Part shown: positions 56,635 through 64,000 of the stretch, piece by piece
Layout of the letters: each line of letters starts with the position of its first letter
How positions within the stretch are numbered: the first letter of the stretch is position 1
Origin: Polynucleobacter parvulilacunae
GTDB taxonomy: Bacteria; Pseudomonadota; Gammaproteobacteria; Burkholderiales; Burkholderiaceae
DNA length: 64,000 nucleotides
Assembly: GCF_018881715.1 (NCBI RefSeq)
Contig: NZ_JACVPW010000003.1
Span: 1-64,000, forward strand
Direction of reading: 5' to 3'
Notes under the pieces: generated by a model
Database searches by the model: none
What the model saw: only the letters and a program-made list of their open reading frames with translations
What the model was told of the DNA's origin: nothing
Position numbers and translations under genes: made by a program

Positions 56635-57780
56635 TTAAAAGGTTCCTGGATACAGAATATCTTTAGTCACGTTCTGAATATCACGATGACCTGTAAATGC
56701 CATGGTGATATCCAATTCATTATGAATAAGCTCTAAACACTTGGTAACACCAGCTTCACCCATAGCGCCTAAGCCATACAAGAATGGGCGGCCAATCATT
56801 GTGCCGCGCGCGCCTAATGCCCAAGCCTTGAGAACGTCTTGACCGGAACGAATACCACCATCCATCCATACTTCAATATCTTTGCCAACAGCATTCACAA
56901 TACCGGGTAAAGCCTGAATACTAGAAATTGCTCCGTCTAGTTGACGGCCGCCGTGATTGGAAACAATTAATGCATCCGCACCAGAGTTAGCTGCTAAGCG
57001 TGCATCGCCTTCATCTAGGATTCCTTTGATGATGAGTTTGCCGCCCCAGAGTTTTTTAATCCACTCCACATCAGCCCAGCTCAGGCCTGGATCAAACTGC
57101 TCTGCAGTCCAGGAGGACAGTGAAGACATATTGCCAACACCGGTCGCGTGACCAACAATATTGCGGAAAGTCCTGCGTGGTGTCATTGCCATACCCAAGC
57201 ACCAGCGTGGCTTGGTTGCCATATTGATCATATTGGCAATGGTGAGCTTAGGTGGGGCAGAGAGACCGTTCTTTAAGTCCTTGTGGCGTTGACCTAAGAT
57301 TTGTAAATCCAAAGTCAAAACTAGTGCAGAACATTTGGCTGCCTTAGCGCGCTCTATCAGGCGCTCAATAAAGCCACGGTCTTTCATGACATAGAGTTGA
57401 AACCAAAATGGCTTGGTAGTGCGCTCGGCCACATCTTCGATTGAGCAAATGCTCATAGTGGATAAGCAAAATGGCACACCAAATTTCTCGGCAGCTTTAG
57501 CGGCCAAAATTTCACCATCGGCATGTTGCATTCCGGTAAGGCCGGTTGGAGCAAGCGCAACTGGCATAGTAACTTCTTGCCCAACCATAGTTGTCTTGGT
57601 CGTACGGTTCGTCATATCGACTGCGACACGCTGACGTAACTTAATCTTTTGAAAATCGGATTCATTGGCGCGGTAGGTTGATTCTGTCCATGATCCAGAG
57701 TCAGCGTAGTCGTAGAACATCTTAGGAGTGCGTTTTTGATGGAGGACCCGTAAGTCTTCTATATTGGTAATGATTGCCAC
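56635..57780 (-). CDS. lldD: FMN-dependent L-lactate dehydrogenase
   Basis: 381 residues, alpha-hydroxy-acid oxidase family. SWTESTYRANESDFQKIKL near the start, FQLYVMKDRGF (FMN) near residue 126, and the catalytic VSNHGGRQLDGAISS with the active His. Oxidises L-lactate to pyruvate with electrons to quinone. Glycolate or mandelate oxidases are related, but residues and length fit lactate. Its stop is directly followed by the ATT of the bestrophin-like gene. Confidence 0.88.
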   Translation of the reverse strand: MAIITNIEDLRVLHQKRTPKMFYDYADSGSWTESTYRANESDFQKIKLRQRVAVDMTNRTTKTTMVGQEVTMPVALAPTGLTGMQHADGEILAAKAAEKFGVPFCLSTMSICSIEDVAERTTKPFWFQLYVMKDRGFIERLIERAKAAKCSALVLTLDLQILGQRHKDLKNGLSAPPKLTIANMINMATKPRWCLGMAMTPRRTFRNIVGHATGVGNMSSLSSWTAEQFDPGLSWADVEWIKKLWGGKLIIKGILDEGDARLAANSGADALIVSNHGGRQLDGAISSIQALPGIVNAVGKDIEVWMDGGIRSGQDVLKAWALGARGTMIGRPFLYGLGAMGEAGVTKCLELIHNELDITMAFTGHRDIQNVTKDILYPGTF

Positions 57781-57924
57781 AATGTTTCCTTTGATTGATG
57801 CTTTTTTCTAAGCAATTGCTTAATTTAAGCTCTATCTTAGCAATACCGGGGGATTTGTTTCTACAATGCTAGGGTATCCCTTGCTTGGGGACCTCAAATA
57901 ACTACTTCCTCAATAAGCTTCTGA

Positions 57925-58827
57925 ATGCACCAGCTAAATTTCGCCACTATTTTCTATCTGATCACGGCCACGGCTTTGTGGGCGGGTAATGCAATAGCTG
58001 GGCGTGTTTTGGTGGGAAGTGTCTCTCCCATTACCCTAAGTGCAGTCCGCTGGGGTTTGGCTGCTTTGCTTTTGTTTCCACTGGGATGGCGTGTTTTTAT
58101 ACCGGGAAGTGCCTTATGGCAAAACAAGAAACGTTTCTTGCTCCTCGGTCTATTCGGGGTGGGTAGCTATAACGTACTGTTATATCTTGCGCTGCAAACA
58201 TCCACAGCAATTAATGTCACCTTAATTGGTGCCAGTATGCCGATCTGGATGCTATTCATTGGCGCAGTGTTTTATCAAGTAAAGCCAAGCATCTTGCAAA
58301 TGATTGGCGCGGTAGTGAGTTTGCTTGGCGTTGGAATTGTTCTTACGCGCGGCGACCTCGCAGCCTTGCTGTCTATGCAAATGGTGGTTGGCGATCTTTT
58401 GATTATGTTGGCCACTATTTTGTGGGCCTTTTATAGCTGGATGTTAAGTCGCCCAGGCGAGAGTACAGAGCGCCAGTGGCCATGGGCAGAGTTTTTAATG
58501 GCGCAAGTAACGGTCGGTCTATTGTGGACGGGTTTTTTTGATGGTTTTGAGATTGCTGCCGGTCATGCATTCATCGAACTCAACTGGTGGACTGCATCGT
58601 TAATTCTTTTTGTCGCCATTGGCCCCTCCTTGATTGCTTATCGTTGCTGGGGTCTTGGCGTGAATGGAGCAGGACCTACGGTTGCTGCCTTTTTTGCCAA
58701 TTTCATACCCTTGTTTACTGCGCTGTTGTCTGCAGCAATACTGGGGGAACCACCCCAGCTTTTCCATGGCTTGGCCTTTGCGCTCATTGTGGCCGGGATC
58801 GCTATTTCCTCAAAAGTAAGTAGGTAG
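57925..58827 (+). CDS. EamA/DMT-family transporter
   Basis: 300 residues, ten membrane helices in two EamA repeats (about 10-145 and 150-295). Typical phrases: WAGNAIAGRVLVGSVSPITLSAVRWGLAALLLFPLGW and TVAAFFANFIPLFTALLSAAILGE. Exports or exchanges small molecules such as amino acids; substrate unknown. Divergent from lldD across about 144 bases. A second EamA protein at 61.2-62.2 kb is not closely similar. Confidence 0.88.
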   Translation: MHQLNFATIFYLITATALWAGNAIAGRVLVGSVSPITLSAVRWGLAALLLFPLGWRVFIPGSALWQNKKRFLLLGLFGVGSYNVLLYLALQTSTAINVTLIGASMPIWMLFIGAVFYQVKPSILQMIGAVVSLLGVGIVLTRGDLAALLSMQMVVGDLLIMLATILWAFYSWMLSRPGESTERQWPWAEFLMAQVTVGLLWTGFFDGFEIAAGHAFIELNWWTASLILFVAIGPSLIAYRCWGLGVNGAGPTVAAFFANFIPLFTALLSAAILGEPPQLFHGLAFALIVAGIAISSKVSR

Positions 58828-58837
58828 ATTTGGGAAT

Positions 58838-58854
58838 AGGGCAAAAAATGCCCT
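58838..58854 (+). terminator. Weak terminator-like hairpin
   Basis: Six-bp stem AGGGCA / TGCCCT with a five-base A loop, followed by only two T's. Confidence 0.35.
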
Positions 58855-58942
58855 TTAAAGCAGGATTTTGGCCTCTGGCACCCACAAAAGCCTTAAATCG
58901 GTATCATTTAGGGCTAATCACAGAAATCCCTAGGAAATTACT

Positions 58943-60091
58943 ATGCCAGGCTTACTTCCCAACGTTGATCCAGACGGTTTATTAGAGTTCTCAGTGGTCT
59001 ATACCGACCGTTCTTTAAATCATATGTCTGAAGAGTTCAAGCGCGTAATGGTCGATATCTCCAGCGTTTTGAAAGATGCTTACAACGCTAGCTCAGCCGT
59101 AATTGTTCCGGGTAGCGGCACTTTTGGTATGGAGGCAGTTGCTCGTCAATTTGCCAACAATAAAAAATGCTTGGTTTTGCGTAATGGTTGGTTTAGTTAT
59201 CGCTGGACCCAAATTTTTGATTTGGATGGCTCTTTTAAAGATATTTCTATTTTAAAAGGTCGCCAAGTAGACAACTCTCCTCAAGGTGCTTTTGAACCTG
59301 CACCGCTTGAAGAGGTGGTTGCATTTATTAAGAAGGAAAAGCCTGCGGTTGTTTTTGCGCCGCACGTTGAAACCTCAGCGGGCATCATTCTTCCTGATGA
59401 TTACATCAAGGCAGTTGGTGAAGCAGTGCGTTCCGTTGACGGTATTTTTGTGTTGGACTGCATTGCCTCTGGTGCAATGTGGGTTGATATGAAAGCATGT
59501 AATGTTGATGTGTTGATTTCAGCACCGCAAAAAGGGTGGAGTAGTTCACCTTGTTGTGCCTTAATTGCATTGGGCGAGAGAGGTCGAGAGCGTATTGATT
59601 CCACTCAAAGTACTAGCTTCTCGATGGATTTGAAAAAATGGTTGCAGATTATGGAGGCTTACGAAAAAGGTGGCCACGTGTATCACACCACTATGCCTAC
59701 TGATGCTCTAAAGATCTTGCGCAATGTAATGAAAGAAACCCAGTCCCTTGGTTTCGCAGCGTTGAAAGCGAAGCAAATTGAATTGGGTACTAAGGTCCGC
59801 GATCTTTTGGTATCTAAAGGCTACCCTTCAGTGGCCGTTAAAGGCTATCAATCTCCAGGCGTGATCGTGAGCTTTACTAAAGATCCCGAGATTCAATCTG
59901 GTAAGAAGTTCATTGCTCTGGGCTTGCAAACTGCTGCTGGTGTGCCACTGCAGTGTGATGAGCGTCCAGATTTCCGCACCTTCCGTCTTGGCTTATTTGG
60001 CCTAGAAAAATTAACGAATGTCGATCGTACTGTAGGGCATCTTGCTGCCGCTCTAGAAAAAATTACTGAGGCCGAGGCGCAGCCGGCTTAA
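58943..60091 (+). CDS. Class V aminotransferase, alanine/serine-glyoxylate type
   Basis: 382 residues, PLP-dependent. The PLP lysine lies in SAPQKGWSSSPCC near residue 197; GSGTFGMEAVARQF near residue 55 and LDCIASGAMWVD near residue 172 bind PLP. The family transaminates glyoxylate with alanine or serine (or related donors such as 2-aminoethylphosphonate). Neighbours do not settle the substrate. A terminator follows at 60119. Confidence 0.85.
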   Translation: MPGLLPNVDPDGLLEFSVVYTDRSLNHMSEEFKRVMVDISSVLKDAYNASSAVIVPGSGTFGMEAVARQFANNKKCLVLRNGWFSYRWTQIFDLDGSFKDISILKGRQVDNSPQGAFEPAPLEEVVAFIKKEKPAVVFAPHVETSAGIILPDDYIKAVGEAVRSVDGIFVLDCIASGAMWVDMKACNVDVLISAPQKGWSSSPCCALIALGERGRERIDSTQSTSFSMDLKKWLQIMEAYEKGGHVYHTTMPTDALKILRNVMKETQSLGFAALKAKQIELGTKVRDLLVSKGYPSVAVKGYQSPGVIVSFTKDPEIQSGKKFIALGLQTAAGVPLQCDERPDFRTFRLGLFGLEKLTNVDRTVGHLAAALEKITEAEAQPA

Positions 60092-60118
60092 TCAATCTAA
60101 GTAATTCAGCAGCAAAGA

Positions 60119-60146
60119 ATAAAGGCCATCTTCTGATGGCCTTTAT
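60119..60146. terminator. Bidirectional intrinsic terminator
   Basis: Twelve-bp stem ATAAAGGCCATC / GATGGCCTTTAT with a TTCT loop between the aminotransferase and the convergent heme-binding gene. Confidence 0.85.
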
Positions 60147-60184
60147 TGCTTTTGCAAATATGAAATCCAATTCTATTAAGTAGG

Positions 60185-60817
60185 CTATCTCGCTAATGGA
60201 TTAGGGGTGGCTTCACCTATTTTATGGAGCGTGTTGTTATCTACATGATGAAACAACTCGGCCTGATCTTTGATCTTCATAACTGTATCTTGCTCGTATG
60301 ACCAGGTCCCATCGGTATTAATTGAAACCTGTATACGGAACTCCACTGTTCTGAAGGCGTAATCTAAAAAAGGGTTCGATGAAATTCCTGCATGACGATC
60401 ATCCTCTTTGGCGTACAGCTCAAATTGTTTTGCATCTGCAGCAGCATTACCGCTTGCCATCGTGATCATTCCTCGAGGAATCGTAAGTGTATGAATGAGG
60501 TTGCCGTTCGCTGGTTCCCACAACCAATATCCGACCTGATCGTGATAGGTCTTGACTTGATCTGGTTTGGTGATGTGAGTGTGATACCGGAGGCCATAAA
60601 ATAGTTGCGGGCCATTGGTTTGCGGATCAATTGGTTGCAGTTCAATTCGCTCAACATAGGCTTGTTTCTTAGGGCCTTCGGCCTTCGGCTTGACATCTAA
60701 GCCACGGATGCCTTCCCAGATTCCGGCCATACCAGTCAGTGGCCCAAGCTGTTCCAGTGTATTTACTGAATAGCCCTGAGGTTCGGTAAAGATGTCGCTG
60801 GGGAAATTACTCATCAC
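60185..60817 (-). CDS. Heme-binding beta-barrel (nitrobindin-like) protein
   Basis: 210 residues. GPLTGMAGIWEGIRGLDVKP near residues 25-45 and the C-terminal ELFHHVDNNTLHKIGEATP with paired histidines resemble the nitrobindin/FABP-like heme-binding beta-barrel fold. Such proteins bind heme b in a shallow pocket and react with NO or peroxynitrite. Function in this organism is unknown. The two adjacent ATG codons (60817 and 60814) are equally possible starts. Confidence 0.72.
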   Translation of the reverse strand: MMSNFPSDIFTEPQGYSVNTLEQLGPLTGMAGIWEGIRGLDVKPKAEGPKKQAYVERIELQPIDPQTNGPQLFYGLRYHTHITKPDQVKTYHDQVGYWLWEPANGNLIHTLTIPRGMITMASGNAAADAKQFELYAKEDDRHAGISSNPFLDYAFRTVEFRIQVSINTDGTWSYEQDTVMKIKDQAELFHHVDNNTLHKIGEATPNPLAR

Positions 60818-60895
60818 TAACCTTGTAAAAATGAAGCATTTATCTCAAATTTTTGAGTATTATTAAATTATCCACAAACTTTCTTGGAGAATTAC

Positions 60896-61186
60896 ATGAT
60901 TTCTCGTATCGCACGCTTGAGCCTAGCCTCCCTTATTTCTACAGCTATCGGAATTGCCCCGATCTCTGTAATGGCTGCCGATCCAGCACCTGCGCCAGTA
61001 CCAGCTGCTGCTCCTGCCGCTGCTCCAGTTGCTGCACCAGCTGCCGCTCCAGCTGCCGCTCCAGCAGAGAAGTCTGCTGAGAAGAAAGCGAAGAAAAAAG
61101 CAAAGAAAGAAAAGAAAGCTGAGAAAAAAGCGAAAAAGAAATCTAAAAAGAAATCTAAAGCCGCTGCTGACGCTGCCGTTCAGTAA
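60896..61186 (+). CDS. Exported lysine/alanine-rich low-complexity protein
   Basis: I use the ATG at 60896, which has GGAG eight bases upstream; a TTG four codons earlier is unlikely. 96 residues. Signal peptide MISRIARLSLASLISTAIGI...MAA (about 26 residues), then an alanine/proline repeat region (APAAAPAAAPVAAP type) and a run of KKAKKK/KKSKKK-type segments. Very basic mature form; resembles histone-H1-like tails but is exported. No domain recognised. Confidence 0.75.
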   Translation: MISRIARLSLASLISTAIGIAPISVMAADPAPAPVPAAAPAAAPVAAPAAAPAAAPAEKSAEKKAKKKAKKEKKAEKKAKKKSKKKSKAAADAAVQ

Positions 61187-61207
61187 AACACAGCAAAATA
61201 ATTCCTC

Positions 61208-62188
61208 TCAGTTGAGGGGTTCCGCACTATCGAAGTCATCAGATCTTTTGGGGTCTGGTGACTTTTTTAATGGGGCATCATTTCGGACCAGCAACCACAT
61301 TGCTGCCATTACTAAAGTCATTCCACTAATTTGTGTCCATGTAATGGGTTCGGCCAAAATGAGGTATCCCATAAAGATTGTGGAGACGGGGCCTAGTATC
61401 CCAGCTTGAGCTACCAATGGTGAGCCAATGCGATTAATAGCAATCATGATGAGTAGCATTGGAATGACGGTGCACAGGCTGGCATTGAGTAAGCTGAACC
61501 AATAGATCTGTGGCAACTGCTCAAAAATAGCTAGCGGATTGTGAATAGTCGACTGGGTAATACTTAAGATGGCCGATGCTGAGCTGGCATATACAACCAG
61601 GCGTACGCTACCAATGCGCTTGACCATTTCGCCGGCACCAATCATATAAGCCGCATAAGAACAGGCGCTACCAAATACCAGGGCCATGCCAAACCAGGCG
61701 CTGATACCTGTAGAGCTAGCGTCTTGAATAAAGACGATAAAGACCCCAATGTAGCCAACAACTAGTGCATACCACTGCAAGCGGGAGACGGGTTTCTTTA
61801 AAACAAAATAGGAGATTAATAAAACAATCGTTGGGGTGAGGTAGAGAACTATTCTTTCTAAGCCAACTGAGATGTATTGAAGCCCCAAGAAATCAATATA
61901 GCTTGATAAGAAGTAGCCTAAAAATCCGAGGAAAAATAATTTACCGCGATCAAGCCAGCTAATTGGACTCATTGGCTTACGACGCGATTCCCACCAGAAG
62001 ATTCCCCAAAATAAGGGGAGCGCCATTAACATGCGTAAGGCTAAAAGGGTTTCTGCATTCGCGCCGTACTCAAAAGCGAGCTTAACCAGAATCGCTTTTC
62101 CTGAAAAAAGCACGGAGCCAACCCCGGCCATCAAAATGCCATAGAGGTAACGTCGGTGATGGTGTGCTGCGCTTACTGAATGCATCAC
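61208..62188 (-). CDS. EamA/DMT-family transporter (second)
   Basis: 326 residues, ten membrane helices. VLFSGKAILVKLAFEYGANAETLLALRMLMALPLF and PVSTIFMGYLILAEPITWTQISGMTLVMAAMW fit EamA. It ends in a charged tail NDAPLKKSPDPKRSDDFDSAEPLN. Substrate unknown. Only 3 bases separate it from the nnrD gene upstream on the same strand, so the two are co-transcribed. Confidence 0.87.
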   Translation of the reverse strand: MMHSVSAAHHHRRYLYGILMAGVGSVLFSGKAILVKLAFEYGANAETLLALRMLMALPLFWGIFWWESRRKPMSPISWLDRGKLFFLGFLGYFLSSYIDFLGLQYISVGLERIVLYLTPTIVLLISYFVLKKPVSRLQWYALVVGYIGVFIVFIQDASSTGISAWFGMALVFGSACSYAAYMIGAGEMVKRIGSVRLVVYASSASAILSITQSTIHNPLAIFEQLPQIYWFSLLNASLCTVIPMLLIMIAINRIGSPLVAQAGILGPVSTIFMGYLILAEPITWTQISGMTLVMAAMWLLVRNDAPLKKSPDPKRSDDFDSAEPLN

Positions 62189-62191
62189 TAT

Positions 62192-63076
62192 TTATAACAG
62201 TTTATTCAGTAGAGATCGCATCTCTAAAATAGTTTCGGAGGGGGTAAGGCCAATGGGGCCAACACCTTTGGCAACTAGGCTGTCTGCCGCAGTGGCGTGA
62301 AGCTCAACTGCAACCCCGGTGGCTTGCCATAAATCTAGGTGATGATGAAGTCCCTGGGCGGAAATGGCAGCAATGGTTCCGGTTAGAACGTCTCCCATGC
62401 CGCCAGTCCCCATTCCTGGATTGCCGGCTAAGCATTTAACTGGAGAATATATTGGTGAAGCAATCAGCGTATGTTGCCCCTTGAGGACAACAATTGATTG
62501 TGTTAATTCGACTAATTGTTGGATTGCTGCTCCACGATCAGATTGAACATTTTCTGAGACGCTCTTTAAAAGTTTGGCAGCCTCACCAGGGTGCGGGGTA
62601 ATTACTGTGAGCCCTGGATAGTTTCTATTTCGTTTCTTCAGGCATGCTAATAACTCGTCAGACTCGCTAATGAGATTGATAGCATCCGCATCAATTACCA
62701 ATGGAATGATTGTAGAGGTCAGCGCTTCATGAAGATATTGAGATGCTAATTCTGATTTGCCAAGACCAGGTCCGATAGCGATGACATCCGGATGAGTTGC
62801 CTTTAAGACCTCTTGGAAATTTGCAGAAGCAAGGCGAATCATAAGCTCAGGCTGATTATCATCCGCATGTGCTGAGGCGGGATCAAGCATCTCTAGGATT
62901 GTCCAGCCTGCACCTAAATGCAAGCAAGCATTGCCTGCCAAAAGCAGGGCGCCAGCCATTCCAGGTGCGCCACCAATCAAAACAACTTTGCCGGCATCGC
63001 CTTTATGTTCTGCAGGCTCACGCTTTAGTTGCTTTACTAAGCCAAGTGTATTGAGGATGGGGGGTTGGTGGTTCAT
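62192..63076 (-). CDS. nnrD: NAD(P)H-hydrate dehydratase
   Basis: 294 residues, ribokinase-like fold. AGKVVLIGGAPGMAGALLLAG near residue 28, IAIGPGLGKSE near residue 95, VITPHPGEAAKLL and NPGMGTGGMGDVLTGTIAA near residue 220 are the family signatures. Repairs hydrated NAD(P)H using ADP or ATP. The epimerase domain (NnrE) often fused to it is absent here. It leads a two-gene operon with an EamA transporter. Confidence 0.93.
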   Translation of the reverse strand: MNHQPPILNTLGLVKQLKREPAEHKGDAGKVVLIGGAPGMAGALLLAGNACLHLGAGWTILEMLDPASAHADDNQPELMIRLASANFQEVLKATHPDVIAIGPGLGKSELASQYLHEALTSTIIPLVIDADAINLISESDELLACLKKRNRNYPGLTVITPHPGEAAKLLKSVSENVQSDRGAAIQQLVELTQSIVVLKGQHTLIASPIYSPVKCLAGNPGMGTGGMGDVLTGTIAAISAQGLHHHLDLWQATGVAVELHATAADSLVAKGVGPIGLTPSETILEMRSLLNKLL

Positions 63077-63140
63077 GCAACTAGTATCGCTCTGATTAAA
63101 GTGGTGTTGAGCAAATTATAGGAAAGAGTATGCTGGACGT

Positions 63141-64000
63141 ATGAAGATCCAATTTCTTGGTGCGGCGGGTGAGGTAACGGGCTCCCGCCATTTGATTCAG
63201 GCCATGCTTTCTGGAGGGCTAAGGCATTTCATGGTTGACTATGGGATGTTTCAGGGCGGACGCGAGGCAAGTAATAAAAATCTTGAGCCCTTGCCATTTT
63301 CAGCAAAAGATCTCGATTTTGTTGTGCTCACTCATGCGCACATTGATCATAGTGGTTTGCTACCTCGCCTCTGCGCTCAGGGGTTTACAGGTCCTATTTA
63401 CTGCACAACAGCCACCTATGAATTATTGAAAATTCTTTTACTCGATAGCGCCCATTTACAGCGCGCAGACGTGGAGAGAGCGGAGAGGAAGATAAAGGCA
63501 GGTAAGTGGCGAGGGGAAGTGCCTGTTGCTCTCTATTCCAGGGAAGATGTAGAAATGACCTTAACCCAGTTTGAGCCTTTGGAATATATGCAGTCTGTAG
63601 AGCTGGCGCCAGGAGTGCAGTTGGAGTTTCATAATGCCGGGCACATTCTAGGGTCTGCCATTGCTGTTATCGATATCACAGAAGATGGGGCAGAAAAAAA
63701 ACGTTGCGTATTTTCAGGGGACATTGGCATGAAGGGTAAGGTTTTGATGCCTGACCCCGATTTGATTAAAGAGGCTGATGTAGTTATTGTCGAGTCTACT
63801 TATGGTGATCGCCTTCACCGCAGCTTACAAGATACAGAAGATGAGTTGGTTGAGGTAATTAGTTCAACGATGACTGCACATGGCAATGTGGTGATGCCAG
63901 CATTTGCGGTAGGGCGTACGCAAGAGATACTGTTTCTCTTGATTGATTTGGTGAGGAGAGGGCGCCTGCCCCATTTAAGCATTTGGGTAGATTCACCAAT
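63141..64000 (+). CDS. MBL-fold RNA-metabolising hydrolase (partial, runs off the window)
   Basis: Begins MKIQFLGAAGEVTGSRHLIQ and stays open for 286 codons to the window end. The metallo-beta-lactamase zinc site HxHxDH is residues 65-70 (THAHIDHSG), GHILGSA is near residue 170 and FSGDIG near residue 195; then VVIVESTYGDRLH and a beta-CASP-like PAFAVGRTQE. This is the RNase J/CPSF-like class of RNA nucleases. The C-terminus is outside. A tiny out-of-frame ATG (63130) is ignored. Confidence 0.88.
   Translation, partial: MKIQFLGAAGEVTGSRHLIQAMLSGGLRHFMVDYGMFQGGREASNKNLEPLPFSAKDLDFVVLTHAHIDHSGLLPRLCAQGFTGPIYCTTATYELLKILLLDSAHLQRADVERAERKIKAGKWRGEVPVALYSREDVEMTLTQFEPLEYMQSVELAPGVQLEFHNAGHILGSAIAVIDITEDGAEKKRCVFSGDIGMKGKVLMPDPDLIKEADVVIVESTYGDRLHRSLQDTEDELVEVISSTMTAHGNVVMPAFAVGRTQEILFLLIDLVRRGRLPHLSIWVDSP

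Noticed and set aside
63130-63144. ATG at 63130 as start of the MBL gene
   Set aside because: It reads only four codons to a stop; the in-frame start is the ATG at 63141.

Overview
The window reads as chromosome of a small-genome betaproteobacterium, most likely Polynucleobacter or a close Burkholderiaceae relative. This is inferred from moderate GC with dense coding, the smpB/ratA/rnfH and guaB-guaA blocks, a QueE with a CX14CX2C cluster motif, and a Cys-type formate dehydrogenase operon with DUF3305/DUF3306 genes. No rRNA, tRNA, CRISPR array or prophage was seen. The only mobile-element trace is at the left edge, where about 100 bases look like the end of an IS30-type element.

Layout. 1-8.3 kb: ppsR and ppsA diverge; then a minus-strand four-gene Anbu operon (proteasome-like Anbu, transglutaminase-like protease, alpha-E protein, circularly permuted ATP-grasp); then smpB. 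8.3-19.7 kb, plus strand: ratA, rnfH, guaB, guaA, a DUF455 ferritin-like gene paired with an unusual radical SAM gene, a tandem pair of exported paralogues, queE, queD, tadA, ldcA and a SOUL protein. 19.7-25.3 kb, minus strand: rlmJ, PAP2 phosphatase, GT9 glycosyltransferase, flippase-like protein and GT39 glycosyltransferase, an envelope block. 25.3-31.6 kb: DUF3047 lipoprotein, copA with an orphan HMA gene, DUF47-Pit phosphate uptake, and apbC.

31.6-42.6 kb is the formate dehydrogenase region: DUF3305, DUF3306, a multi-cluster ferredoxin, a TorD-like chaperone, a Tat-target peptide, alpha, beta, a small lipoprotein, gamma and a small secreted protein. A perfect FNR-type palindrome lies before the Tat-target gene, and convergent tungstate-type transporter genes (permease and ATPase, no binding protein) flank it. 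Together they suggest oxygen- and metal-controlled formate oxidation.

42.6-64 kb: BFD-like ferredoxin, nuclease, cardiolipin synthase, CaiB-type CoA transferase with acyl-CoA dehydrogenase, a structured-looking intergenic region, 3-hydroxybutyrate dehydrogenase, sodB, then an oxidative-stress set (rubredoxin reductase, a 55-residue rubredoxin, rubrerythrin, divergent oxyR), an OYE reductase, a Fur-box-preceded cytochrome b, lldD followed by a bestrophin-like gene that seems to start at ATT, two EamA transporters, an aminotransferase, a heme-binding beta-barrel protein, a lysine/alanine-rich exported protein, nnrD, and an MBL-fold gene cut by the right edge.

Most noteworthy: the ATT-start gene, the CX4CX2C radical SAM with ferritin-like partner, the Tat/Sec paralogue pair, the three-part rubredoxin-rubrerythrin system beside oxyR, the FNR-tungstate formate dehydrogenase neighbourhood, and the 48.1-48.3 kb candidate RNA.
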